Source of the DNA: an uncultured Nonlabens sp.
GTDB taxonomy: Bacteria; Bacteroidota; Bacteroidia; Flavobacteriales; Flavobacteriaceae
Reading direction: 5' to 3'
DNA length: 58,564 bases
Assembly (NCBI RefSeq): GCF_947495285.1
Contig: NZ_CANLXZ010000020.1
Coordinates: 1-58,564, forward strand
In this document: positions 8,601-15,948 of the stretch, piece by piece
How positions within the stretch are numbered: the first letter of the stretch is position 1
Layout of the letters: every line of letters begins with the position of its first letter
The notes under the pieces: model-generated
What the model saw: only the letters and a program-made list of their open reading frames with translations
The model's database searches: none
What the model was told of the DNA's origin: nothing
Translations under genes and position numbers: made by a program

Positions 8601-11219
8601 AGCCGTAAAGTAGATCCAGAAATGGCATCTATGCTTATTTTTAATTCAGATAAGAAAACCTATAAAGTAGGAGAGAACGCAAAAATTACATTCCCATCTA
8701 CCTCTGGTGGTCGTGCATTAATCACCGTAGAGAATGGAACTGAAGTTCTAGACGCACAATGGGCAGAAACTAACGACAGACAGACAGAGGTGAGTATACC
8801 GCTCAATAATCTATATGTTCCTAACGTGTACGTTCACATTACTTACCTACAACCGCATGCACAAACAGCAAACGATCTTCCATTGAGAATGTATGGTGTC
8901 ATACCATTACTAGTAGAAAATGCTGCGACACATCTAGAACCACAAATTAAGATGCCTAAAGAACTAGCACCTAAAACTAGTGCTAAGATTACTGTAAGTG
9001 AAAAAAATAACAAAGCAATGACCTATACACTGGCCGTTGTAGATGAAGGATTACTAGATCTAACTAACTTTAAAACACCTAACGCATGGGACACGTTCTT
9101 TGCACGTGAGGCGCTAGGAGTAAAGACTTGGGACATCTTTGACGATGTTATCGGTGCTTATGGTGGTCGTATAGATGCCGCATTTGCCATAGGTGGTGAC
9201 GGTAGTGCAGCAGCTTCTAAGGCTAAGAAAGCAAATAGATTTAAACCTATGGTCATTCACTTAGGTCCATTTACACTGCAACCAGGCGAGAAAAAAACGC
9301 ACACTATTAACATACCTCAATATGTAGGTTCTGTACGCACGATGGTAGTGGCTGGTAATGACCGCAGTGTAGCCTACGGTAGTGCCCAGGTTGCGACCCC
9401 AGTAAAGAAACCATTAATGATGCTGGCATCGCTTCCGCGAAAGCTGTCACCTGGAGAAACAGTAAAATTACCGGTTACCATTTTTGCAATGGATGATAAG
9501 GTAAAAGACGTAAAAGTAACCTTAGAGAACTCACCATATTTTGAGTTATTAAACGGAAATACAAAACAATTAAAATTTACAGAAACTGGAGATCAAATCG
9601 CTTATTTTGATGTAAAGGTTAAAAATGCATCTGGAATTGCAAAGTTAAAACTCTCTGCTAGAGGAAATGGAGAGACCGCTGCTTATGAGACAGAAATAGA
9701 TGTGGTTAACCCAAATCCATACAGCACGATTTCAGAAAAAGCAATCCTTAAGGTAGGAGAAACAGCTACTATTGCAGTAAAACCCTTTGGAACTAAAGGA
9801 AGCAACGCCTCTACTATCTCGTTCTCTAGTTTACCAGCTATGAATATAGGTAAACGATTAAATTACTTAATACGTTATCCACATGGTTGTGTAGAGCAAA
9901 CTACTAGCGCAGCATTTCCACAACTACACCTTTCTAGCGTGATTGATTTAAATAATAATCAGCAAAAAGAAATTAGCTCTAATATAAAGGCGGCTATAAA
10001 TAAATTAGGTTATTACCAGAAAGCAAACGGTGGTTTTTCTTACTGGCCAGGCAGTGGTAGTGTAAATGACTGGGGTACGACCTATGCAGGGCACTTTATT
10101 ATCGAGGCAGAAAAAGCTGGTTATACAGTTCCTATTTCGTTTAAATCTAACTGGATTGCTTATCAAAAAAGAGTAGCAAAACAATGGCGTTATAACAATC
10201 ATAATGACTTGTACCAGGCCTATAGACTATATACACTAGCAGTTGCAGGAGCACCAGACTTATCTTCTATGAACCGCTTACGCGAAAACGCAAACCTTTC
10301 TAACGATAGCAAGTTGAGACTAGCTGCAGCATATGCGTTAGTAGGTCAGAATAAGGCCGCCGACGAGCTTCTCTCAAAGAGTAACATAGATTTCCAGCCT
10401 AAGAAATACGATTACAGAACCTATGGATCTCCACAACGTAATCGTGCAATGGCTCTAGAAACCTATACGATAATGAAAAAGGATGAGCGTGCCAGAAAAC
10501 TTATGGAAGAAATGGCTAGAAACTTAGATTCTGACCGTTATTATAACACGCAAGCACTAGCTTATAGTTTTATTGCGATCAGTAAATATGCAAACCATGT
10601 AGGTGGTAAAGGCGTTAATATAGAATATACTTTTAAGGGAAAAACCAATTCAGTTTCTAGTATAAAAAGCATCGCAAATCGCAATCTAGATATAGATGAA
10701 AATCAAACAACCGTTACCGTAAAAAACACCGGTAATAACACGATTTTTATTACCAATGCTATGACAGGTAAATTACCAGTTGGGACAGAAAAAACAGCAC
10801 AAAGTAATTTAAAAGCAACAGTTACATATATGGATAAAGATGGAGATACGGTAGATGTAAGTAAGGTGGCTCAAGGAACTGAAATCACTGTCGTAACTAC
10901 TATTACTAACACGACTGGTTCTAGAATAGAAGATGTAGCACTTACTCAAATCTTACCATCTGGTTGGGAAATTGTGAATACTAGATTTACAGATTATGGA
11001 GCACAAGAAACTAACAACAGTATAGAATACACAGACATAAGGGATGATCGTGTCAGCTATTACTTTGATTTAAAAGGTAAAGAAATACTCACGTTTAAAA
11101 CCACAATTAATGCCAGTTACTTAGGTAAATATTACCTACCAGGCTTACAATGCGAGGCGATGTATGATGCAGATTATATAGTTAGGAACAAAGGACACTG
11201 GATAGAAGTGGTAAGGTAG
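5694..11219 (+). CDS. Alpha-2-macroglobulin family lipoprotein
   Basis: Giant (1841 residues) bacterial alpha-2-macroglobulin, a protease-trapping factor of the periplasm. The start is TTG: it gives a lipoprotein signal peptide (LLILASC, Cys19), and no ATG nearby would keep it. An N-terminal Ig-like/MG region is followed by MG2-type domains (YAERGVWRPGDNIYLNF near 620), an A2M domain, and the thioester motif GCVEQ with Cys1399 and Gln1402. A thioester/complement-like helical domain and a C-terminal receptor-like beta domain follow. The intact CxEQ suggests it can covalently trap proteases. In many bacteria this gene is paired with pbpC (PBP1C); here the next gene is a small unknown ORF. A degenerate palindrome copy lies at 9431-9444. 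Confidence 0.92.
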   Translation: MIKKALLFLFSLLILASCNTKTDEEKLQEQQNELFKFREYVSQVSDHVISTREPIVIKLTEPVEGWTAGKELDDSWLKLDPNVSGKLTVLDAQTVSFLPEKPLKEDTQYEVKFKLDKVREVTADLKEFTFNFKTIAQDFIIGTDPVGSYQSDYQYINGTIRSSDIMELENAKKLVTATLNGKNLAVKFPNSTALGKYFEFKIDSIQRPVEDGEVEISWNGNSIGVADKGNNTITLPGKNSFSVTDIELVNGDVQYILINFSDPIKKGQNLDGMIQIEGVDKMKFESSGNELKVYPSKTVTGSKKVEVFTGISSVAGYKLKNGFSSFIAFEQVNPEVKLVRSGTILPSSQNSKINFKAVNLNAVDVWVYKVFNNNVLQFLQNNNIGSTGNLRNVGRPVARKVIDIKATGNDINKWNTYSVDLSEVIAPDPGAIYRVEFKYKLAYSAYKCEYTAENQPEVEKIDYDDSFEASSWDSAQNYYYDDEYGYYDYNWRDREDPCTHSFYRNKSVSTNVLASDLGITVKKGGDNSYLIAVNDIITTRPLGGAQVKLYNFQQQEIASSRTNNEGLLDIRLDKPAYFAQVTYNNQYGYVKLDDGQALSVSKFDTSGKKLSKGIKGYIYAERGVWRPGDNIYLNFILNDAHNKLPKGHPIKLELRDPNGKITHSDVQKNGLHNFYQFDLKTDDNAPTGNWNAKVEVGGVTFNKTLKIETIKPNRLKVKLYFDQEIIKSGDNVYGSLNGMWLHGAIAKGLQANITAKYYATTTSFKKYESYVFDDPSRYFDLQESEIFTGQLDQSGNASFVFEPYMDSQPPGMLKASFLTKVYENGGDFSTNVTTKTYSPYDTYVGIDVPPGDKQRGMLLTDTDHKFDVVTVDQSGNPKATQNLEVKVYKINWRWWWQSQSGSLSRYEAQEYREEVYNNTISTNSSGKGSFNFSLKYPEWGRYLVRVYDPESGHSTGKIIYVDWPGWAGKSRKVDPEMASMLIFNSDKKTYKVGENAKITFPSTSGGRALITVENGTEVLDAQWAETNDRQTEVSIPLNNLYVPNVYVHITYLQPHAQTANDLPLRMYGVIPLLVENAATHLEPQIKMPKELAPKTSAKITVSEKNNKAMTYTLAVVDEGLLDLTNFKTPNAWDTFFAREALGVKTWDIFDDVIGAYGGRIDAAFAIGGDGSAAASKAKKANRFKPMVIHLGPFTLQPGEKKTHTINIPQYVGSVRTMVVAGNDRSVAYGSAQVATPVKKPLMMLASLPRKLSPGETVKLPVTIFAMDDKVKDVKVTLENSPYFELLNGNTKQLKFTETGDQIAYFDVKVKNASGIAKLKLSARGNGETAAYETEIDVVNPNPYSTISEKAILKVGETATIAVKPFGTKGSNASTISFSSLPAMNIGKRLNYLIRYPHGCVEQTTSAAFPQLHLSSVIDLNNNQQKEISSNIKAAINKLGYYQKANGGFSYWPGSGSVNDWGTTYAGHFIIEAEKAGYTVPISFKSNWIAYQKRVAKQWRYNNHNDLYQAYRLYTLAVAGAPDLSSMNRLRENANLSNDSKLRLAAAYALVGQNKAADELLSKSNIDFQPKKYDYRTYGSPQRNRAMALETYTIMKKDERARKLMEEMARNLDSDRYYNTQALAYSFIAISKYANHVGGKGVNIEYTFKGKTNSVSSIKSIANRNLDIDENQTTVTVKNTGNNTIFITNAMTGKLPVGTEKTAQSNLKATVTYMDKDGDTVDVSKVAQGTEITVVTTITNTTGSRIEDVALTQILPSGWEIVNTRFTDYGAQETNNSIEYTDIRDDRVSYYFDLKGKEILTFKTTINASYLGKYYLPGLQCEAMYDADYIVRNKGHWIEVVR
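9431..9444. repeat. Degenerate palindrome copy inside the A2M gene
   Basis: GCTTCCGCGAAAGC, one substitution from the exact core; read as part of SLPRKL. Confidence 0.6.
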
Positions 11220-11642
11220 ATGTGGATGTTCAGAAAAATATTTGGAAAAAAGTTGCGGCAGCAATTCAATGTAATGAAAAATATATCATTATATCATAGT
11301 GAGAAGTTTGCAACCAGCGACCACATTAAATGGATTGAGCATAATATTTATCAAGAGCTTTCTGAAGAACACGGCTCGCCTTATAGAACAACTATTTCTT
11401 ATGATTTAGAATTTGATGAAACTTCTAATCAATACCCTTTAGAAGATATTTTGAACAAATATGATTTGTTTGTAAATGATTTTCTAGTAGATGAGAATGA
11501 TTCAAATTCTAAAACATATTATGTAGAATTAGGAGGAGAAGTCGAAGATCTACTAAACATGACCGAAATATTTGGAAAAAAAGTTTTTAATCGTGAATTA
11601 ATGATCGATGGACAACTTCAGATAGCGTTGATTATTGAATAA
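11220..11642 (+). CDS. Hypothetical protein downstream of A2M
   Basis: A 140-residue protein I do not recognise. Its ATG directly abuts the A2M stop codon (no gap), so it is probably co-translated with it; a second in-frame ATG six bases later is an alternative start. It has a basic N-terminus (FRKIFGKKLRQQF) and then an acidic, mixed alpha/beta body, with no signal peptide and no membrane segment, so it is probably cytoplasmic. It occupies the position where pbpC is often found behind A2M genes but shows no similarity to a penicillin-binding protein. Confidence 0.6.
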   Translation: MWMFRKIFGKKLRQQFNVMKNISLYHSEKFATSDHIKWIEHNIYQELSEEHGSPYRTTISYDLEFDETSNQYPLEDILNKYDLFVNDFLVDENDSNSKTYYVELGGEVEDLLNMTEIFGKKVFNRELMIDGQLQIALIIE

Positions 11643-12049
11643 TAATAAGCCTGCCAGAGCATAGCTCAGGGCAATTAATTAAGAAACAGGAATAAATAAT
11701 TTAATCACATTTGACATGCCTAGTATTTCTCCTAGCACAGTCTATATGTCGTAAGAGTTTTATCCTTCATTTTTCTGATTTTTTGAAACATTGCGTTTGC
11801 TCTTGTACTATCTACAGGAATACAGGCGTAGCAGTGATAAGTAAAACCTAATTTTTCACAGCACTCTATGCGTGCTGATTTAATGCCAGTAGGCTATCAT
11901 GTCAGTTTATTTATGTAAAATAAGACTTACAAGAATCGTTATTAGAATGTATAATGACTTTCTATTTGCCGCATTTCCTATCTTTTCAAGGAGTTACTGC
12001 ATAGAAATTAAACTACTAACTCAAGAATTATTATTTGAACCATTTTATT
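11643..12049. other. Intergenic region with a possible gene fragment
   Basis: About 400 bp without a convincing intact gene. On the minus strand, 11732-11893 stays open for 53 codons and reads like protein (for example ECCEKLGFTYHCYACIPVD), but it has no start codon and stops lie immediately upstream. It may be a decayed C-terminal fragment; I cannot assign a family. The plus-strand frame at 11899-12153 has poor composition and runs into the palindrome and the next gene, so I do not call it. Confidence 0.35.
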
Positions 12050-12089
12050 ATATCAAAAAGGGTGAAATTAATTTCACCCTTTTTGATAT
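12050..12089. terminator. 40-bp perfect palindrome, bidirectional terminator
   Basis: Two 20-bp arms pair perfectly around AATT (the arm reads ATATCAAAAAGGGTGAAATT). It lies between the convergent unknown gene (plus strand) and the ferredoxin reductase gene (minus strand), 26 bp beyond the stop codon of the latter. A/T-rich tracts on both sides fit a terminator working in both directions. Confidence 0.75.
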
Positions 12090-12115
12090 CGTTTTGGTGT
12101 ATGATTTTTTTATAA

Positions 12116-13159
12116 TTACACTTCATCAAAATTCACCACAACCTTTGCACTAGTTGCATAAGCCTGACACGCTAGTGAGAGTCCAGCTGCAACTTCCTTA
12201 TCAGTTAAGATCGCATTCTTTGCCATTTGCGCACTACCTTCTTCTATCTGGCATATACAAGAGCTACAAATACCGCCCTGACAGCTGTAAGGTGCATCGA
12301 TGTCATTTTTAAGCATGGCATCGAGTAAAACCTCGTCTCTTTTTACAGTAAGTGTGTGTTTCTCATCATCCAGAATTACGGTAAGCTCAGTTAGATGACT
12401 GTCCTCTGATATTTCTATTTTATTCTCCTGGGTAGTAAAAAGTTCGAACTTGATGTTTTCTTTAGTAAGAACTTCTTTTTCTATCAAATTATCTGTCGCC
12501 ATAGAAATCATTTCTTCTGGTCCACATAGATATGCTTTTGAAAAAGTGAGATCGGTAACCTCTTGTTTTAAGAAAAAGTTGAGGTTAGATTTACTCACAC
12601 GACCGAATAAAGCCTCATCACGCTCCTCACGAGAAAAACAGTATTTAAGGAAAAAACGATCTCCATATTGATCCTTAAGATCATTAAATTGCTCGTAATA
12701 AATGGTTTGTGCTACCGACTGATTTCCATAAATAAGGGCTACTTTACTTTCTGGCTCGTTAGTAAGTACTTCTTTAATAATAGAAGTAATAGGAGTAATA
12801 CCACTACCTGCTGCTATCATCAAATAATTTTGAGCGGTTTCACTTTTTTCATGAATAAAAAGACCATCTGGTGTAGCAACTTCTAGCTGGTCACCTGCAC
12901 GCAATGTCATCGCATAGTTAGAAAAAACACCTTTTTCTACAGCTTTAATAACTACTTTTAAATCGTTTTCATGCGGTGCGCTGGATAGAGAATAAGCACG
13001 ACGTACTTCTTCTCCATTTATGATAGCTTTGAGCGTTAAGTACTGACCAGAGATGTAGTTAAAATCTGCTGTGAGGCCTTGAGGTATATCAAATATAATC
13101 TCTACTGCCTGAGAAGTAACTTTGGTAACTTGTTTTATAGTAAGATGATGAAAAATCAT
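12116..13159 (-). CDS. PaaE-like ferredoxin--NADP(+) reductase
   Basis: A 347-residue flavin/iron-sulfur electron-transfer protein. Domains in order: FAD-binding beta-barrel (1-100, with RAYSLSS), NAD(P)-binding domain (105-235, with AAGSGITPI and CGPEEM), and a C-terminal plant-type [2Fe-2S] ferredoxin domain (255-347, with CxxxxCxxC in SCQGGICSSC and a fourth Cys in SLACQ). This order matches the phenylacetyl-CoA epoxidase reductase PaaE, but no paaABCD genes are nearby. In Flavobacteriia such stand-alone reductases may serve other oxygenases or desaturases. A Bacteroidetes-type -7 box lies at 13178-13185. Confidence 0.88.
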   Translation of the reverse strand: MIFHHLTIKQVTKVTSQAVEIIFDIPQGLTADFNYISGQYLTLKAIINGEEVRRAYSLSSAPHENDLKVVIKAVEKGVFSNYAMTLRAGDQLEVATPDGLFIHEKSETAQNYLMIAAGSGITPITSIIKEVLTNEPESKVALIYGNQSVAQTIYYEQFNDLKDQYGDRFFLKYCFSREERDEALFGRVSKSNLNFFLKQEVTDLTFSKAYLCGPEEMISMATDNLIEKEVLTKENIKFELFTTQENKIEISEDSHLTELTVILDDEKHTLTVKRDEVLLDAMLKNDIDAPYSCQGGICSSCICQIEEGSAQMAKNAILTDKEVAAGLSLACQAYATSAKVVVNFDEV

Positions 13160-13177
13160 GTGGTATATTTAAAGCTG

Positions 13178-13185
13178 CAAAAGTA
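13178..13185 (-). promoter_or_regulatory. Putative -7 element of the ferredoxin reductase gene
   Basis: On the minus strand the sequence is TACTTTTG, an exact fit to the Bacteroidetes TAnnTTTG box, 18 bp upstream of the ATG. I see no clear -33 TTG. Confidence 0.45.
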
Positions 13186-13251
13186 ATAAAGGAAATCGAG
13201 CTGTAACATTTTTAACAAAATGATTACTTATAAATCAAATCACACCCAAAA

Positions 13252-14727
13252 ATGATTAAACAATTTATCAGTCTAGAGTGGAAAAGCTTTTTTAGAAGTG
13301 CTGCTTTTAAACAGAACATAGCTATTAAAATCCTAATGGCTCTAGGAGCTATTTATTTTTTAGCCATATTTATATTTTTAGGTGTTCTTAGTTTTGAATT
13401 AATAGAAAAAGCGTTAGAAAAAGGTTTAGTTAGCGGTACAAACCCTTTTCAGGTAGTAAATAAGTTTTTAATTTACTGGTTTGTGGTAGATTTATTCTTT
13501 AGATACATGATTCAAAAAATGCCTGTAGCAAATATTAAGCCCTTGCTTTATTTGCCCTTTAAAAAAGGCGAGATCGTAAAATACTCTATAAGTAAAACCA
13601 TCACTTCCTTCTTTAATATTTTACCAGCTTTTTTCTTTGTCCCTTTTAGTATAATCTTATTAATTAAAGGTTATAACGTTTTAGCTGTAATGAGCTGGCA
13701 TCTGGCCATGTTAGGAATAACTTTTTCTTTAAATTTCTTAAATGTATTTTTAAATAACTCAAACAAAGTATTTTATCCAGTGGTCGGTCTTGTTGCAGTT
13801 TGTGGATTTGCACAGTATCACGGTTACTTTGATTTAACCATTTATACAGAGCCAGTTTTTGCGTTCTTTTATAATAACATTTGGAGTTTTATAATTCCTA
13901 TCGGCGCGGCGGTATGTTTATATCAAATCGCCTATAAATACTTTATAAAGCAACTGTATCTTGATCTAGGATTTAGTAAAAAGGTTGAAGATGCAAAAGT
14001 AGAAGATTTAAGTTTCTTAGATCGATTTGGTAAAATATCTACGTACCTAAAAAACGATATCAAATTGATCAAACGTAATAAAAGAGCTAGAACTACTTTT
14101 ATTATGGGCTTTTTATTTATTTTTTATGGGTTGTACTTTGTAATGATAGGTCAGGAAGGAATGATGATTTTTGCAGCTCTTTTTTGCACCGGTGGATTTC
14201 TATTTAGTTTTGGTGGCCTAGTACCTTCATGGGACAGTAGTTATTACAAGCTTATGATGGCACAAAACATCCCTTACCGTGAATTCTTGCTCAGTAAATG
14301 GTGGCTCATGGTTATAGTGACTGCAGTAAGTACGGTGTTGAGTTTGTGGTATGTGTACTTTGGTATAGAATGGTTGTATGCAATTCTTGCAGGAGCAGTT
14401 TACAACATAGGTTTTAACTCTTCTGTTGTTTTATTAGGTGGGGCATTTGTAAAAACACCTATAGACTTAATGAGTAATAAAAAAGCCTTTGGCGATAGTA
14501 AAGCATTTAATGCAAAGACACTTCTACTCATCATACCTAAAATGGTATTGCCAGTTGTTATTTATTATGCATTTGCATTAACTATTAGTGATACAGCTGG
14601 TTTTATAGCTCTTGCTCTTACTGGTGTTTTAGGATTACTATTTAGAAATTTAATTTTTAAATGGATAGAAAACATCTATAAAACAGAGAAGTATGACACG
14701 ATCGCGGCTTATGCTCAAAAGGATTAA
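13252..14727 (+). CDS. DUF5687 family membrane protein (ABC permease-like)
   Basis: A 491-residue polytopic inner-membrane protein with roughly 10-12 hydrophobic segments arranged in two halves around a charged cytosolic stretch (about 240-280, KVEDAKVEDLSFLDRFG). It resembles the DUF5687 family of Flavobacteriia. The next gene, 74 bp downstream, encodes an ABC ATPase, so the two probably form a transporter, likely an exporter with a PAO/ABC-2-like permease. The substrate is unknown. Confidence 0.75.
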   Translation: MIKQFISLEWKSFFRSAAFKQNIAIKILMALGAIYFLAIFIFLGVLSFELIEKALEKGLVSGTNPFQVVNKFLIYWFVVDLFFRYMIQKMPVANIKPLLYLPFKKGEIVKYSISKTITSFFNILPAFFFVPFSIILLIKGYNVLAVMSWHLAMLGITFSLNFLNVFLNNSNKVFYPVVGLVAVCGFAQYHGYFDLTIYTEPVFAFFYNNIWSFIIPIGAAVCLYQIAYKYFIKQLYLDLGFSKKVEDAKVEDLSFLDRFGKISTYLKNDIKLIKRNKRARTTFIMGFLFIFYGLYFVMIGQEGMMIFAALFCTGGFLFSFGGLVPSWDSSYYKLMMAQNIPYREFLLSKWWLMVIVTAVSTVLSLWYVYFGIEWLYAILAGAVYNIGFNSSVVLLGGAFVKTPIDLMSNKKAFGDSKAFNAKTLLLIIPKMVLPVVIYYAFALTISDTAGFIALALTGVLGLLFRNLIFKWIENIYKTEKYDTIAAYAQKD

Positions 14728-14750
14728 TTGGTCTGTGAGGACTGTTTAGA

Positions 14751-14772
14751 TTCCGCTTTCGCGAAAGCGGAA
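14751..14772. repeat. Palindrome copy between DUF5687 and its ATPase
   Basis: A 22-bp perfect palindrome (CGCTTTCGCGAAAGCG with TTC before and GAA after). It lies inside the presumed operon, 30 bp before the ATPase start, so if it acts as a terminator it must be partial. Confidence 0.95.
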
Positions 14773-14801
14773 TAATAACCAACTTTTAATACAACTAGAT
14801 T

Positions 14802-15536
14802 ATGATTTCAATAACAAACCTTTCAAAAGTATACAATGGCGTTTCTGTTCTACATATAGAAGATCTAAAAATTGAAAAAGGCCAAGCTATAGGACTAGTA
14901 GGAAATAACGGTGCGGGAAAAACGACCTTATTTTCTTTGCTACTCGATTTGATTCAACCTACCACTGGTTACATTTTGAGTAATGATATTAAAGTAAGCG
15001 AGAGCGAGGACTGGAAACCGTTTACAAGTGCATTTGTAGATGAAAGTTTCTTGATAGGTTATTTAACGCCAGAAGAATACTTTTACTTTATAGGTGAATT
15101 AAGAGGACAGAACAAAGCAGATATCGATGCATTAATCGCCTCTTATTCTGATTTTTTTAATGGTGAAGCCGTGGGGCAGAAAAAATACTTGCGTGATCTT
15201 TCTAAAGGAAACCAAAAGAAAGTAGGTATAGTTGCTGCTTTAATAGGAAACCCAGAAGTGGTTATTCTCGATGAACCGTTTGCAAATCTGGACCCTTCTA
15301 CTCAAATAAGATTAAAGAAAATCATTAAAGGACTTGCTGAAGATGCTAACACTACTGTTTTAATCTCTAGTCACGATTTACAACATGTTACCGAGGTAGC
15401 ACAAAGAGTTGTGTTGTTAGAAAAAGGAAAAGTAGTTATGGATAAAGTAAAAACATCAGGAACGTTTGCAGAGTTAGAGAGTTATTTTAAAGGGATATCT
15501 GAGAGTCATGCGCCACTTTTATTAGAAGAAGAATAA
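14802..15536 (+). CDS. ABC transporter ATP-binding protein
   Basis: A 244-residue ABC ATPase. Walker A is GNNGAGKTT (34-42), the signature is LSKGNQKKV in place of LSGGQ, Walker B is VVILDEPFANLD, and the H-loop histidine is in SSHDLQH. It resembles ATPases of the CcmA/NatA group that pair with ABC-2-type exporters. It sits directly behind the DUF5687 membrane protein and most likely energises it. Confidence 0.9.
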   Translation: MISITNLSKVYNGVSVLHIEDLKIEKGQAIGLVGNNGAGKTTLFSLLLDLIQPTTGYILSNDIKVSESEDWKPFTSAFVDESFLIGYLTPEEYFYFIGELRGQNKADIDALIASYSDFFNGEAVGQKKYLRDLSKGNQKKVGIVAALIGNPEVVILDEPFANLDPSTQIRLKKIIKGLAEDANTTVLISSHDLQHVTEVAQRVVLLEKGKVVMDKVKTSGTFAELESYFKGISESHAPLLLEEE

Positions 15537-15948
15537 TTATAAATTTACATTCAAGATTTTAGAAATATACGTCGTTAATTTTGATTATTTTTTCTCCTTA
15601 TAGACGCACTAACAACAGTTTATTAATATACTTTTTAATAGAGCTACTCGCTACTTTTAGGATATAAACAAGTAAATAAAATAGCTAAGATTTATAAAAA
15701 CAGTATTTCACAAAAGATGGTAAAGTAATTAAGATGTCTAAAATGATACCTAGCATTGCGGTTTAAAAGAAGAATAAACGCATTTTGAAATCAAACGTTT
15801 AACCACCTGTTTTAATATTTACTTATCTATAAAGTTAATTAGATACAAGATCTGAACAAGACAGAAAGCAAAAAATCCTTATTTTTACCATCTTTCACAA
15901 TATCAACGCGGTATTTGGAGTTATGGACGTTAGTTTAAAACCTATTTT
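15537..15948. other. AT-rich intergenic region upstream of sprE
   Basis: About 410 bp with many stops in all frames. I see no gene, no clear hairpin and no exact TAnnTTTG box. It presumably holds the promoter of the sprE-bactofilin operon. Confidence 0.5.

Noticed and set aside
11899..12153. An 84-codon plus-strand frame
   Set aside because: It runs through the perfect palindrome and into the convergent ferredoxin reductase gene, and its composition (Tyr/Phe/Ile-rich) looks like translated AT-rich spacer.
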